Shown here: one piece after another, positions 1-7,914 of the stretch | How the letters are laid out: every line of letters starts with the position of its first letter | How positions within the stretch are numbered: position 1 is the stretch's first letter | Origin: an uncultured Oleiphilus sp. | Lineage (GTDB): Bacteria; Pseudomonadota; Gammaproteobacteria; Pseudomonadales; Oleiphilaceae | Reading direction: 5' to 3' | Assembly (NCBI GenBank): GCA_913020495.1 | Contig: CAJWBJ010000034.1 | Coordinates: forward strand, 1 to 36,681 | Length of the DNA stretch: 36,681 nucleotides | The notes under the pieces: generated by a model | Seen by the model: only the letters and a program-made list of their open reading frames with translations | Database searches by the model: none | What the model was told of the DNA's origin: nothing | Translations under genes and position numbers: made by a program

Positions 1-1650
1 GGTGGTTTTAATACTGCAATGGAAGCCACTAATACGCTGGAATTTTGTATCAGCTGTCACGAAATGGAAGAAAATGTATATAAGGAATATACCAAAACAA
101 TTCACTACACCAATGGCAGTGGTGTCAGGGCTGCATGTTCAGACTGTCACGTACCTGATCCGTGGGTACATAAAGTAGTTCGTAAGATCAAAGCTTCGAA
201 TGAGGTGCTTCATAAAATGCTAGGAAGTATCGATACGCCAGAGAAGTTTGATAAAAAACGCCTGCATTTGGCTAAAAATGTATGGCAGGAAATGAAAGAT
301 ACAGACTCAAGAGAATGCCGTAATTGCCACGATTTTGAAACGATGTTGCCGGAAAATCAGAAACCACGTGCACGTAAACAACATTTGAATGCAATGACTG
401 CTGGTAATACCTGTATTGATTGTCATAAAGGCATCGCTCACAAAAATGTTCATGACCAATTAACAGATGAAGAGCTAGAAGAATTAACCAAGCCGGACCC
501 AGAAAATGCGATACCCATTCCAGCACACTGGCAGGCATTTTTGGATAAGGAAGCTGCAGCAAAAGCAGAAAAGAAAAGATTAGCACTTGAAGCGGCACAA
601 AAAGCAGCTGAAGAAGCTAAGTTAGCCGCTGAGAAAGAAGCACAAGAGCAGGCGAGATTAGAAAAAGAAGCGGCAGCAAACGCAGCTAAAGCACCCGCTA
701 AGAAAGCTAAGAAGAAAGTCGCAAAAAAGACGGCAGTTAAGAAATCTGCTGTAAATTGGGCGGCATCACCTGCAAGAGAGGTAACAATTTTTTATCCAGG
801 ACAAGCATCAATGGAATGGGTATTAGGCCGAGACCATGGTGGAAAGCGTTCCTTCAAAAAAGGCGACCGTTGTATTGAATGTCATGAAGAAGAAGTGGCT
901 GATATTGGCGCTAAAATTGTTAGTGGTGAAAAGCTGGAAGACAAAGTCACTCCGGGCAAGCGAGGGAGTATTGCTGTGAACGTTAAAGCGGCACACGATA
1001 CCAAAAACCTTTATATGCAATTTTCATGGGCTGATACCGACCATACGCCAACACCCTTTGCAGATGGCGGTAAGATGGATAAGCAGAATGAAATTAAACT
1101 TGCCTTCATGCTAGCAACAGATGAAGTTGAATATGCTGACCGTGCCGGTTGCTGGGGAACTTGCCATGCCGACTTAAACGAAATGCCTTTTGCTCCAGAA
1201 GGTCAGAATGTCACTAAATACATTAAAGAGAGCCGTACCAAGATCGAGATCAAAGGTCGTGGTGGCAAGCCTAAAGGTGGATGGGACAAGCGTAAAACGG
1301 ATGCAGAAATTGATGCAGAGTTAGCAGCAAACCGCTACATGGATATCATTCGCTACAAGTCAGGTGAGAAGAAAACCGAAGATGGAAATATTCTTGCTGA
1401 CCGACACATGAATGAAAAACTCTCCAGTGAGTTCATCGCAGTGAAGAAAGGTAGTCAATGGATTGTTGAAGTAGTTCGTCCGCTTAAGTCTAAAGCTGGA
1501 AAGAACATTGAGTTGGCGCTGGATCAAACCTATAACTTTGGTTTTGCAATTCATGACGACTATACCAATGGGCGTTTCCATCACGTCTCTCTGGGTTACA
1601 AATTAGGCTTTGATAACGCAGATGTTGAAATAAATGCAATGAAGCAATAA
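1..1650 (+). CDS. nirT: NapC/NirT-type multiheme cytochrome c with C-terminal ethylbenzene-dehydrogenase-like heme domain (5' end cut by window)
   Basis: The reading frame is open from base 1, and GGFNTA precedes the first Met at 19, so the N-terminal membrane anchor lies outside the window. Counting from that Met, four CxxCH motifs (residues 10-14, 40-44, 100-104, 132-136) form the NapC/NirT tetraheme quinol-dehydrogenase domain. An Ala/Lys/Glu-rich, probably helical linker follows (about 170-250). The C-terminal part has a fifth CxxCH (285-289), an unusual CxxxCH (CWGTCH, 378-383) and a late FHHVSLGYKLGFD stretch typical of ethylbenzene-dehydrogenase-related heme domains (EB_dh, PF09459 type). 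NirT proteins take electrons from membrane quinol and pass them to periplasmic reductases; here the partner is presumably cytochrome cd1 NirS, which I infer lies just upstream. The NapC half is certain. The identity of the C-terminal domain rests on remembered family motifs. Confidence 0.88.
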   Translation, partial: GGFNTAMEATNTLEFCISCHEMEENVYKEYTKTIHYTNGSGVRAACSDCHVPDPWVHKVVRKIKASNEVLHKMLGSIDTPEKFDKKRLHLAKNVWQEMKDTDSRECRNCHDFETMLPENQKPRARKQHLNAMTAGNTCIDCHKGIAHKNVHDQLTDEELEELTKPDPENAIPIPAHWQAFLDKEAAAKAEKKRLALEAAQKAAEEAKLAAEKEAQEQARLEKEAAANAAKAPAKKAKKKVAKKTAVKKSAVNWAASPAREVTIFYPGQASMEWVLGRDHGGKRSFKKGDRCIECHEEEVADIGAKIVSGEKLEDKVTPGKRGSIAVNVKAAHDTKNLYMQFSWADTDHTPTPFADGGKMDKQNEIKLAFMLATDEVEYADRAGCWGTCHADLNEMPFAPEGQNVTKYIKESRTKIEIKGRGGKPKGGWDKRKTDAEIDAELAANRYMDIIRYKSGEKKTEDGNILADRHMNEKLSSEFIAVKKGSQWIVEVVRPLKSKAGKNIELALDQTYNFGFAIHDDYTNGRFHHVSLGYKLGFDNADVEINAMKQ

Positions 1651-1663
1651 AAGGTGGGCCTTG

Positions 1664-2320
1664 ATGCATCGTGGTAATAATTGTAATAGGCAAATAAAGG
1701 TAATGAATAATGCAATTTGTTCATTACTTGCAGGGTCTCTGCTGCTGTTTATAGGCTTTGTAAGAGCAGAAGTCGTAGAAGTGAGTGTGTATAAAATGCG
1801 CTTTACGCCTGAACAAATCACGATAAATCAAGGCGATTCCATCCGCTGGGTGAATAAGGAAAAACGTCAATACCACAGTGTTTGGTTTGAAGCTTTGGGT
1901 GAAGAAGAGGGGGATTATTTTTTCCCAGAAGAGTCAGTCGAGCGAGTATTTAATGATGTGGGTCAGTTTCCTTACCGTTGCGGTCCACACCCTGAAATGA
2001 CAGGCACTGTAAATGTTAAACAAAACCGTGCTTCTTCGAAAAAAAGTGCTAATCAAGCATTAAGTCATGAGCGTAAAGCTGAACTGACTTATATCGTAAA
2101 ACAAGATTGTGGTTCATGCCACGGGATGCTGCTGAAAGGCGGTTTAGGTCCTTCGATCTTGCCAGAAAAAATCAAAAACTATACCGCCGAGGATTTAACA
2201 GCAGTCATTTTGCATGGGCGTCCAGGTACGCCTATGCCTCCTTGGGCAGGCATTTTGTCATCTCAGGATGCTAAGTGGATTTCCACACAACTTAAATCGG
2301 GTGCATTTGTTGATGATTAA
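1664..2320 (+). CDS. Periplasmic amicyanin-like cupredoxin fused to a c-type cytochrome
   Basis: I place the start at ATG 1664, six bases after GGTGG; TTG 1661 and ATG 1703 are alternatives. A signal peptide ends near VRA-EV. The first domain is a type-1 copper fold with ligands His71 (YHSVWF) and Cys106-x2-His109-x2-Met112 (CGPHPEM), the ligand spacing of amicyanin. The second domain has one heme motif CGSCH (149-153) and a MPPW methionine-ligand region like NirC/NirM-type small cytochromes. The gene lies 13 bases after the nirT-like gene and overlaps nirF by 8 bases, so it is part of the nir operon. The likely role is electron shuttling to NirS or to the heme d1 maturation proteins, replacing separate azurin and NirM/NirC. 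The domains are clear; the role is inferred from position. Confidence 0.85.
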   Translation: MHRGNNCNRQIKVMNNAICSLLAGSLLLFIGFVRAEVVEVSVYKMRFTPEQITINQGDSIRWVNKEKRQYHSVWFEALGEEEGDYFFPEESVERVFNDVGQFPYRCGPHPEMTGTVNVKQNRASSKKSANQALSHERKAELTYIVKQDCGSCHGMLLKGGLGPSILPEKIKNYTAEDLTAVILHGRPGTPMPPWAGILSSQDAKWISTQLKSGAFVDD

Positions 2321-3536
2321 TACTCAGATAAAACTTAAGTCACTAATAACATTGTTTATTTGTTTAGGGCTGTCAGCCTGTGGCGTTTTAATGACTAAAG
2401 GTGACTTACGTTCTACGGGTGACTTAGGCGTTATCATTGAGCGAGCAACCGGTTCAGTCAAAGTCATTGATACAGGTGATCAAGCGCCGATTAGTGAAAT
2501 TAAAGGTTTAGGCGACCTATCTCATGCTTCTATCGTTTTTTCCCGAGACGAACGTTACGCCTATGTTTTTGGTCGTGATGGTGGCCTGACTAAAATTGAT
2601 ATATTGACCAGTGAAATTGATAAACGTGTTATTCAGTCAGGTAATAGCATTGGTGGCGCGATTAGTCAGGATGGGAAATTAATCGCAGTATCAAATTACA
2701 CCCCTGGTGGTGTGAAAGTGTTTGATAGTGAGACGCTCGACTTAATTGCTGATATCCCCGCAACTGAATTTATCGATCCTCGTACAGGCGAGCCTCGACG
2801 TTCAAAAGTCGTTGGTTTGGTTGATGCGCCTGGGCAAAAATTCGTCTTTAGTTTATTTGATACTGATGAAGTATGGATTGCTGATTTCTCTGCTGGCCTA
2901 AAGGTCTTTCCTGAATTGACCAAATATACCGACATTGGTCGCCAACCTTATGATGCACTAGTTTCACCCGATGGCCGTTTTTATATTGCAGGTTTGTTCG
3001 GTGAAGATGGCATGGCTTTGCTGGATTTATGGCACCCTGAAAAAGGCATCAAACGTATTTTGTCAGATTATGGTAAAGGCGAAACAAAATTACCGGTTTA
3101 TAAAATGCCTCACCTGGAAGGTTGGGCGATAGCGGGGGACTTCGCTTTTGTACCTGCTGTTGGTCAGCATAAAGTGTTAATTATTGATACCAAAAACTGG
3201 CAGCAAGTGGGTGATATAGATGTGCATGGTCAGCCTATTTTTGTCATGGCTAGACCTGATGGTCGTGAAGTGTGGGTGAACTTCGCTTTTCCAAACAATG
3301 ATACTTTGCAAGTAATCAATGCCGAGAAACAGCAAATCAGAGAAACATTAAAACCAGGGAAAGGCGTCTTACATATGGAGTTCACGCCAAGAGGTGAGCA
3401 TGTATGGGTTTCCGTTAGAGATTTAAATCGAGTTGAAATTTACGATACACAAACATTAAAAAGATTAAACCAGTTTGACGCAGATAGCCCAAGCGGAATT
3501 TTCTTCACCGCCAGAGCGCATCAGATGGGCTTGTAA
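2313..3536 (+). CDS. nirF: Heme d1 biosynthesis protein NirF (periplasmic lipoprotein)
   Basis: The start is ATG 2313, inside the last codons of the preceding gene (translational coupling); an upstream GTG/ATG extension would only read through the other gene's frame. The protein is about 407 residues, the usual NirF length. The N-terminus is a lipoprotein signal with lipobox LSAC, so it is tethered on the periplasmic side. The rest is a β-propeller related to the d1 domain of NirS (repeated motifs such as SPDGRFYIAG, FTPRGEHVWVSV) without a cytochrome c domain. NirF is required for a late step of heme d1 formation, before NirN. The surrounding genes, nirDL-G-H-J-E-N, make the assignment firm. 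Confidence 0.92.
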   Translation: MINTQIKLKSLITLFICLGLSACGVLMTKGDLRSTGDLGVIIERATGSVKVIDTGDQAPISEIKGLGDLSHASIVFSRDERYAYVFGRDGGLTKIDILTSEIDKRVIQSGNSIGGAISQDGKLIAVSNYTPGGVKVFDSETLDLIADIPATEFIDPRTGEPRRSKVVGLVDAPGQKFVFSLFDTDEVWIADFSAGLKVFPELTKYTDIGRQPYDALVSPDGRFYIAGLFGEDGMALLDLWHPEKGIKRILSDYGKGETKLPVYKMPHLEGWAIAGDFAFVPAVGQHKVLIIDTKNWQQVGDIDVHGQPIFVMARPDGREVWVNFAFPNNDTLQVINAEKQQIRETLKPGKGVLHMEFTPRGEHVWVSVRDLNRVEIYDTQTLKRLNQFDADSPSGIFFTARAHQMGL

Positions 3537-3562
3537 AAGTGACTTTAAACGTGGATAAGAAT

Positions 3563-4750
3563 ATGGACAAATTAACGCAAGAACTTTTAAACACCTTTCA
3601 GCGAGATTTTCCTATCACCTCAAGGCCTTTTTCTGAAATGGGCAGAATACTTTCTTTAAATTCGGTAGTGCCTTTCAGTGAGTTCGAAATTATAAAGACG
3701 CTTAAAGACATTAAAACGAAAGGTATTGTGACACGTATTGGTCCTGTTTTTGATCACAAGAAAGCGGGTGCAAGCCTTTTAGCAGCGATCAAAGTGCCAC
3801 CAGAGCACTTGGATGTTGTTGCAGAGCAAATTAACCAATACGCAGAAGTGAATCATAACTATGGCCGCGAGAATGATTACAACCTTTGGTTTGTCGTCAC
3901 ATCGCCAACAAAAGAACACCTTGAACAAGTTTTAACCGATATGGAGCTTACCACAGGTTTTCCTGTGTTAAGGCTGCCTATGGAGAAGTCTTATCATATT
4001 GATTTGGGTTTTCATCTTTGGTCAAAAGGAAAATTTAAATCGGGTGTGAGTTGTCATGCTGATAAAGCAGCACCACAAAAAACTATAGCTTCTAGTAATC
4101 ATGCACCGTTAAATTCAAATGAACAAAAGCAGTTACGTATCATGATACAAGATGGTTTGCCTTTAACGCAGAAACCATTTTTAGATTTAGCCGAACGTTT
4201 AAATCTTAGTGAAGATCGGGTGATATCGACTTTCAATTACTGGCTTGAAACGGGACTAATAAAACGAATTGGTTTGGTCACGAACCACCATCGCTTAGGC
4301 TTTAATTCAAATGCGATGATTGTATGGAATATTCCCGATTCTCAAGTAGACAAAATAGGCGAAGCCTTTAAAGAGTCTGGTCTAGTGAGTTTATGCTACC
4401 GCCGTAGCCGTCAGGAGCCGGAATGGTCTTATAACCTATATTGCATGATCCATAGTCGAGATAGGGCATCTGTTGCAGAGCATGTTGAAACTTTAGTAAC
4501 CCTATGTGGACTTGAAGATATCCCTAAAGAGGTACTTTTTAGTAACCAACAATTTAAACAAAAAGGGGGGCAATACTTAATGTCAACGGCGACCCCTTTA
4601 CAAGGTTTTCAAGGAAATGCCTCAAACCAGGAATTTAGTGGAAAAAATGGTTTTAGATCTAATCCAAGTTGTTTGAGATCAAGTACAAAAAGTTTTGATA
4701 CGTGTAAGTTGAAATCATCTTCAGCAGAACAAGGTATCAGGGCAGTTTGA
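3563..4750 (+). CDS. nirDL: Siroheme decarboxylase NirD-NirL fusion
   Basis: Two AsnC/Lrp-like winged-helix plus RAM-like units lie in tandem. The N-terminal half (to about residue 165) is NirD-like (QRDFPITSRPF, RIGPVFD, NYGREND-YNLWFV). The C-terminal half is NirL-like (QDGLPLTQKPF, KRIGLVTNHH, CYRRSR, WSYNLYCMIH, VLFSNQQFKQKG). With NirG and NirH it decarboxylates siroheme to didecarboxysiroheme in the cytoplasm. ATG 3563 fits family N-termini; GTG 3539, two bases after nirF, is the alternative. A run of six G (4565-4570) comes shortly before the point where homology-like sequence ends. The last 56 codons form a Ser-rich tail without recognisable family motifs. The stop overlaps the nirG ATG by one base. 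Confidence 0.9.
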   Translation: MDKLTQELLNTFQRDFPITSRPFSEMGRILSLNSVVPFSEFEIIKTLKDIKTKGIVTRIGPVFDHKKAGASLLAAIKVPPEHLDVVAEQINQYAEVNHNYGRENDYNLWFVVTSPTKEHLEQVLTDMELTTGFPVLRLPMEKSYHIDLGFHLWSKGKFKSGVSCHADKAAPQKTIASSNHAPLNSNEQKQLRIMIQDGLPLTQKPFLDLAERLNLSEDRVISTFNYWLETGLIKRIGLVTNHHRLGFNSNAMIVWNIPDSQVDKIGEAFKESGLVSLCYRRSRQEPEWSYNLYCMIHSRDRASVAEHVETLVTLCGLEDIPKEVLFSNQQFKQKGGQYLMSTATPLQGFQGNASNQEFSGKNGFRSNPSCLRSSTKSFDTCKLKSSSAEQGIRAV

Positions 4751-5193
4751 TGGACAAGCTTGATTTACAACTCATAAATAAACTCCAACATGGCTTCCCC
4801 ATTTGTGAGTATCCCTACGCAGAGGTTGCTGAAGAAGTCGGAACTGAAGAAGCAACGGTGATTAAGCGCTTAAGTGTTTTACTGGAAAATAAAACACTGA
4901 CTCGTTTTGGCCCAATGTATCACGCAGAGCATCTCGGTGGCGCATTGACATTAGCCGCGTTAGCGATACCCGAAAAACAGTTTAATCGTATTGCCAAAAT
5001 TGTTAATGACATGCCAGAAATTGCTCATAACTACAAACGTAGTCATGAGCTGAATATGTGGTTTGTGATTGCTACTGAAAAGCCAGAACAGTTAAATGAT
5101 GCCATTAAACGCATTGAATCAGAAACAGGCTTTCATGTTTACAACATGCCTAAACAAGAGGAATTCTATGTTGGATTCTACCTCGATCTGTAG
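4750..5193 (+). CDS. nirG: Siroheme decarboxylase subunit NirG
   Basis: This is a 147-residue AsnC/Lrp-like protein with the NirG/NirD motif set: a winged helix with HGFPICEYPYAEVA, then RFGPMYHAEHLGG, and NYKRSHELNMWFVIAT. Starting ATG 4750 overlaps the stop of nirDL by one base (TGATG arrangement), so translation is likely coupled. With NirDL and NirH it should form the siroheme decarboxylase. Length and motifs match the family and nothing is missing. Separating NirG from NirD relies on gene order as well as sequence. Confidence 0.88.
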   Translation: MDKLDLQLINKLQHGFPICEYPYAEVAEEVGTEEATVIKRLSVLLENKTLTRFGPMYHAEHLGGALTLAALAIPEKQFNRIAKIVNDMPEIAHNYKRSHELNMWFVIATEKPEQLNDAIKRIESETGFHVYNMPKQEEFYVGFYLDL

Positions 5194-5722
5194 TGCAGAA
5201 GATCAAGTTGCTGCGCCTACGATTAGTGATATTGACCGTGAACTCATTCTCCTCACACAGAATGGCTTGCCTCTCGCTCCTCGCCCTTATCATTTATTAG
5301 GTGTCATGATGGGCATATCCGGTGAAGAAGTGATGAGCCGGCTATCAACCATGGTAGAAAACGGGAAGATACGCCGGATTGCAGCGGTTCCCAATCATTA
5401 TGCATTAGGTTATCGCTCAAATGGCATGACCGTATGGGATGTGCCTGATGAAAAGGTGTCGGAATTAGGTAAGTTAATTGGTGGCTTACCATTCGTAAGT
5501 CATTGTTATCATCGCCCACGTCATTTGCCATTATGGCGTTACAACTTATTTGCGATGGTACATGGGAAACGTAAGCAAGAAGTGGTCGACCATATCGAAG
5601 AAATTACCCAAAAGCTGGGTGAACATTGTCTAGGTAGTGACGTGTTGTATAGCACCCGAATTTTAAAGAAAACAGGATTAAGGATTAAACCGGATTCGAC
5701 CAAAACACTAAAAGGCGAATAA
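5168..5722 (+). CDS. nirH: Siroheme decarboxylase subunit NirH
   Basis: The start is ATG 5168, six bases after a strong AGAGG ribosome-binding site (5157-5161), and it overlaps nirG by 26 bases. The 184-residue product has the NirL/NirH-type motifs QNGLPLAPRPYHLLG, RRIAAVPNHYALGY, MTVWDVPDE, HCYHRPRH and WRYNLFAMVHG, so it is the second half of an AsnC-like decarboxylase pair with NirG. A short N-terminal extension (STSICSAEDQVAAPT) and a basic C-terminal tail flank the core. The stop is three bases before nirJ. Confidence 0.88.
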   Translation: MLDSTSICSAEDQVAAPTISDIDRELILLTQNGLPLAPRPYHLLGVMMGISGEEVMSRLSTMVENGKIRRIAAVPNHYALGYRSNGMTVWDVPDEKVSELGKLIGGLPFVSHCYHRPRHLPLWRYNLFAMVHGKRKQEVVDHIEEITQKLGEHCLGSDVLYSTRILKKTGLRIKPDSTKTLKGE

Positions 5723-5725
5723 TCG

Positions 5726-6928
5726 ATGTTTCGTATTAGTCAGTACATGAAGATATTACACGAGCAAATCCCTCTGGGGGCTGAGCGAAAGCCGCCAGGT
5801 CCTGTGGTGATCTGGAATTTAATTCGTCGTTGTAACTTAACGTGTAAACATTGCTATACCGTCTCTGCAGATACGCACTTTCCTGGTGAATTGAGTACTG
5901 AAGAAGTTTATACAGTGATGGATGATTTGAAAGGCTATCGTGTACCGGTACTCATTCTTTCAGGTGGCGAGCCACTTTTACGGCCTGATATCTTTGAGAT
6001 AGGCAAACGAGCGAAAGCAAAGGGTTTCTATGTCGGTTTATCGAGTAATGGCACTTTAATTGATGAGGAAAACATCAAGCAAATTGCTGAGGTTGGCTTT
6101 AATTATGTCGGTGTGAGTATTGATGGCTTGCGTGCAAATAATGATGAATTTCGTCAAATGCAAGGTGGGTTTGATGCTGCACTACACGGCCTTGAGCTTT
6201 GCAAGCAATACAATATTAAAGCGGGTTTGCGGTTCACGTTAACGGAACAAAATTGTCAGGATCTACCTGCGCTACTGGATATTATGGATGAGCGCAATAT
6301 CGAAAAATTCTATCTATCACACCTTAACTATTCGGGTCGAGGTAAGCGCAACCGTAAAAAAGATGCATATTTCAAAACCACACGAGATGCGATGGACTTA
6401 TTGTTTCAGCGTGCATGGGATGATGCTGTTGCTGGAAAAATAACGGAATATGTGACGGGCAATAACGATGCTGATGGCGTGTATTTATTACATTGGGCTG
6501 AAAAGAATCACCCGGAAAAAGCGCCTTTACTTAAACAACACCTTGAACGATGGGGTGGAAATGCTTCAGGCATGCATATTTCAAATATTGATAATTTAGG
6601 AAATGTTCACCCAGATACTTTTTGGTGGGATCATAACCTAGGCAACGTCAAAGAACGCCCTTTCTCGGATATCTGGGAAAATACCGATGACGAGTTAATG
6701 TTAGGTTTGAGAAAGTCACCGCGGTCTATTACAGGACGATGCGGCCAATGTGAATATTTCAAAATCTGTGGTGGTAATACTCGAACTCGGGCATATAGCT
6801 TTGATGGCGATTACTGGGGAGAAGACCCAGGTTGTTATTTAGATAATGCAGAAATTGGTTTGCCGGAAGATGAGCGGGTTATCGATACCGTTAACATTTC
6901 ACAGTTAGAAAAAACTAGCCCTGTTTAA
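5726..6928 (+). CDS. nirJ: Heme d1 biosynthesis radical SAM protein NirJ
   Basis: This is a 400-residue radical SAM enzyme. The cluster motif CNLTCKHC (Cys36, Cys40, Cys43) binds the SAM 4Fe-4S cluster, and LSGGEPLL is the SAM-binding GGE motif. The C-terminal cysteines (CGQCEYFKICGGN and a later GC near DPGCYLD) fit an auxiliary cluster of the SPASM/NirJ type. NirJ removes propionate side chains and installs the oxo groups of heme d1. The long TRDAMDLLFQRA..DADGVYLLHWAEK region is characteristic of NirJ and separates it from AhbC/AhbD-type paralogues only in context. The gene follows nirH by three bases. Confidence 0.93.
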   Translation: MFRISQYMKILHEQIPLGAERKPPGPVVIWNLIRRCNLTCKHCYTVSADTHFPGELSTEEVYTVMDDLKGYRVPVLILSGGEPLLRPDIFEIGKRAKAKGFYVGLSSNGTLIDEENIKQIAEVGFNYVGVSIDGLRANNDEFRQMQGGFDAALHGLELCKQYNIKAGLRFTLTEQNCQDLPALLDIMDERNIEKFYLSHLNYSGRGKRNRKKDAYFKTTRDAMDLLFQRAWDDAVAGKITEYVTGNNDADGVYLLHWAEKNHPEKAPLLKQHLERWGGNASGMHISNIDNLGNVHPDTFWWDHNLGNVKERPFSDIWENTDDELMLGLRKSPRSITGRCGQCEYFKICGGNTRTRAYSFDGDYWGEDPGCYLDNAEIGLPEDERVIDTVNISQLEKTSPV

Positions 6929-6948
6929 GTTTGGCTTAGGAGAAGTTT

Positions 6949-7812
6949 ATGAAATTTGAAGTGCCTAGACCACCAACCCATACACCACTACTTGCAATTG
7001 GCGTTCAGAATAAGCGTGATTTTTTACCCGGCGAAGTGGTATTGCTGGGTGCAGGACCGGGAGACCCAGAGTTACTTACTCTTAAAGCGTATCGCTTATT
7101 AAAGGAAGCGGACTGTGTTGTTTATGATCGACTTGTCAGTGATGACATTATGGCCATGGTGTCAGAATCAGTTGAAAAAATATATGTTGGAAAAAAACAA
7201 AGCGAGCACACCCTGGATCAAATCGATATTAATCAGTTATTGGTAGATAAAGCCAGAAGTGGAAAAAAAGTAGCCCGACTAAAGGGCGGCGACCCGTTTA
7301 TTTTTGGTCGGGGTGGTGAAGAAGTTCAAGACTTACTAAAAGCGGGTGTTGCCTGCCGTGTTGTCCCAGGAATCACTGCTGCCTCTGCCTGTACAACTTA
7401 TTCAGGAATTCCACTTACTCATCGTGACTTTGTGCATGGCTGTACCTTTGTAACGGGGCACCTGCAAGATGGCCCGGATGGACAGCAATTAAGCCTACCT
7501 TGGGACGTTCTAGCACGTGAGGATCACACACTTGTCGTTTATATGGGGATTAAAACATCTCCAATTCTGAGCCGAGAGTTGATAAAACACGGGCTTCCGG
7601 GAAAGACGCCAGTCGGACTTATTCGCCAAGGTACAACAGAGAATCACCAAACTTATCGGACCACAATTGAAAACCTGAGTGAGTTTATTAAAGATAATGA
7701 GATTAAATCCCCGACATTAATTGTGATTGGTAACGTTGTGAATGCCTTACAGGAAGAGGCAATGCTGGGCGACATCACAAGTGCTATTCCAGTTGGGAAT
7801 ATCAGTATTTAA
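6949..7812 (+). CDS. nirE: Uroporphyrinogen-III C-methyltransferase (NirE/CobA type)
   Basis: This is a 287-residue SUMT. The tetrapyrrole methylase signature VVLLGAGPGDPELLTLKA is near residue 30. It is followed by VYDRLVSDDI, the KGGDPFIFGRGGEE motif, VVPGITAASA and GIPLTHRD, all typical of the SAM-dependent methylation of uroporphyrinogen III at C2 and C7 to precorrin-2. A good AGGAGA ribosome-binding site lies before ATG 6949. An N-terminal extension of about 25 residues (PRPPTHTPLL) precedes the core, as in several NirE proteins. Inside a nir cluster its job is to feed heme d1 synthesis. It lacks the CysG dehydrogenase/chelatase half, so those steps must come from elsewhere. Confidence 0.92.
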   Translation: MKFEVPRPPTHTPLLAIGVQNKRDFLPGEVVLLGAGPGDPELLTLKAYRLLKEADCVVYDRLVSDDIMAMVSESVEKIYVGKKQSEHTLDQIDINQLLVDKARSGKKVARLKGGDPFIFGRGGEEVQDLLKAGVACRVVPGITAASACTTYSGIPLTHRDFVHGCTFVTGHLQDGPDGQQLSLPWDVLAREDHTLVVYMGIKTSPILSRELIKHGLPGKTPVGLIRQGTTENHQTYRTTIENLSEFIKDNEIKSPTLIVIGNVVNALQEEAMLGDITSAIPVGNISI

Positions 7813-7914
7813 TAGCATTAGAAAAAATTAGTTTTGAAAGTGGCTTAGAGTTTAGGAGTGAAGTCCAGCATAAAGCGCTTTCCACCTTAAAGGTTAATCT
7901 GTAAGGCAAATATT

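Noticed and set aside
4580..4750. Separate 56-codon gene at the end of nirDL
   Set aside because: It is in frame with nirDL and has no recognisable motif; treated as a tail, with the SD-like G tract noted as a curiosity.
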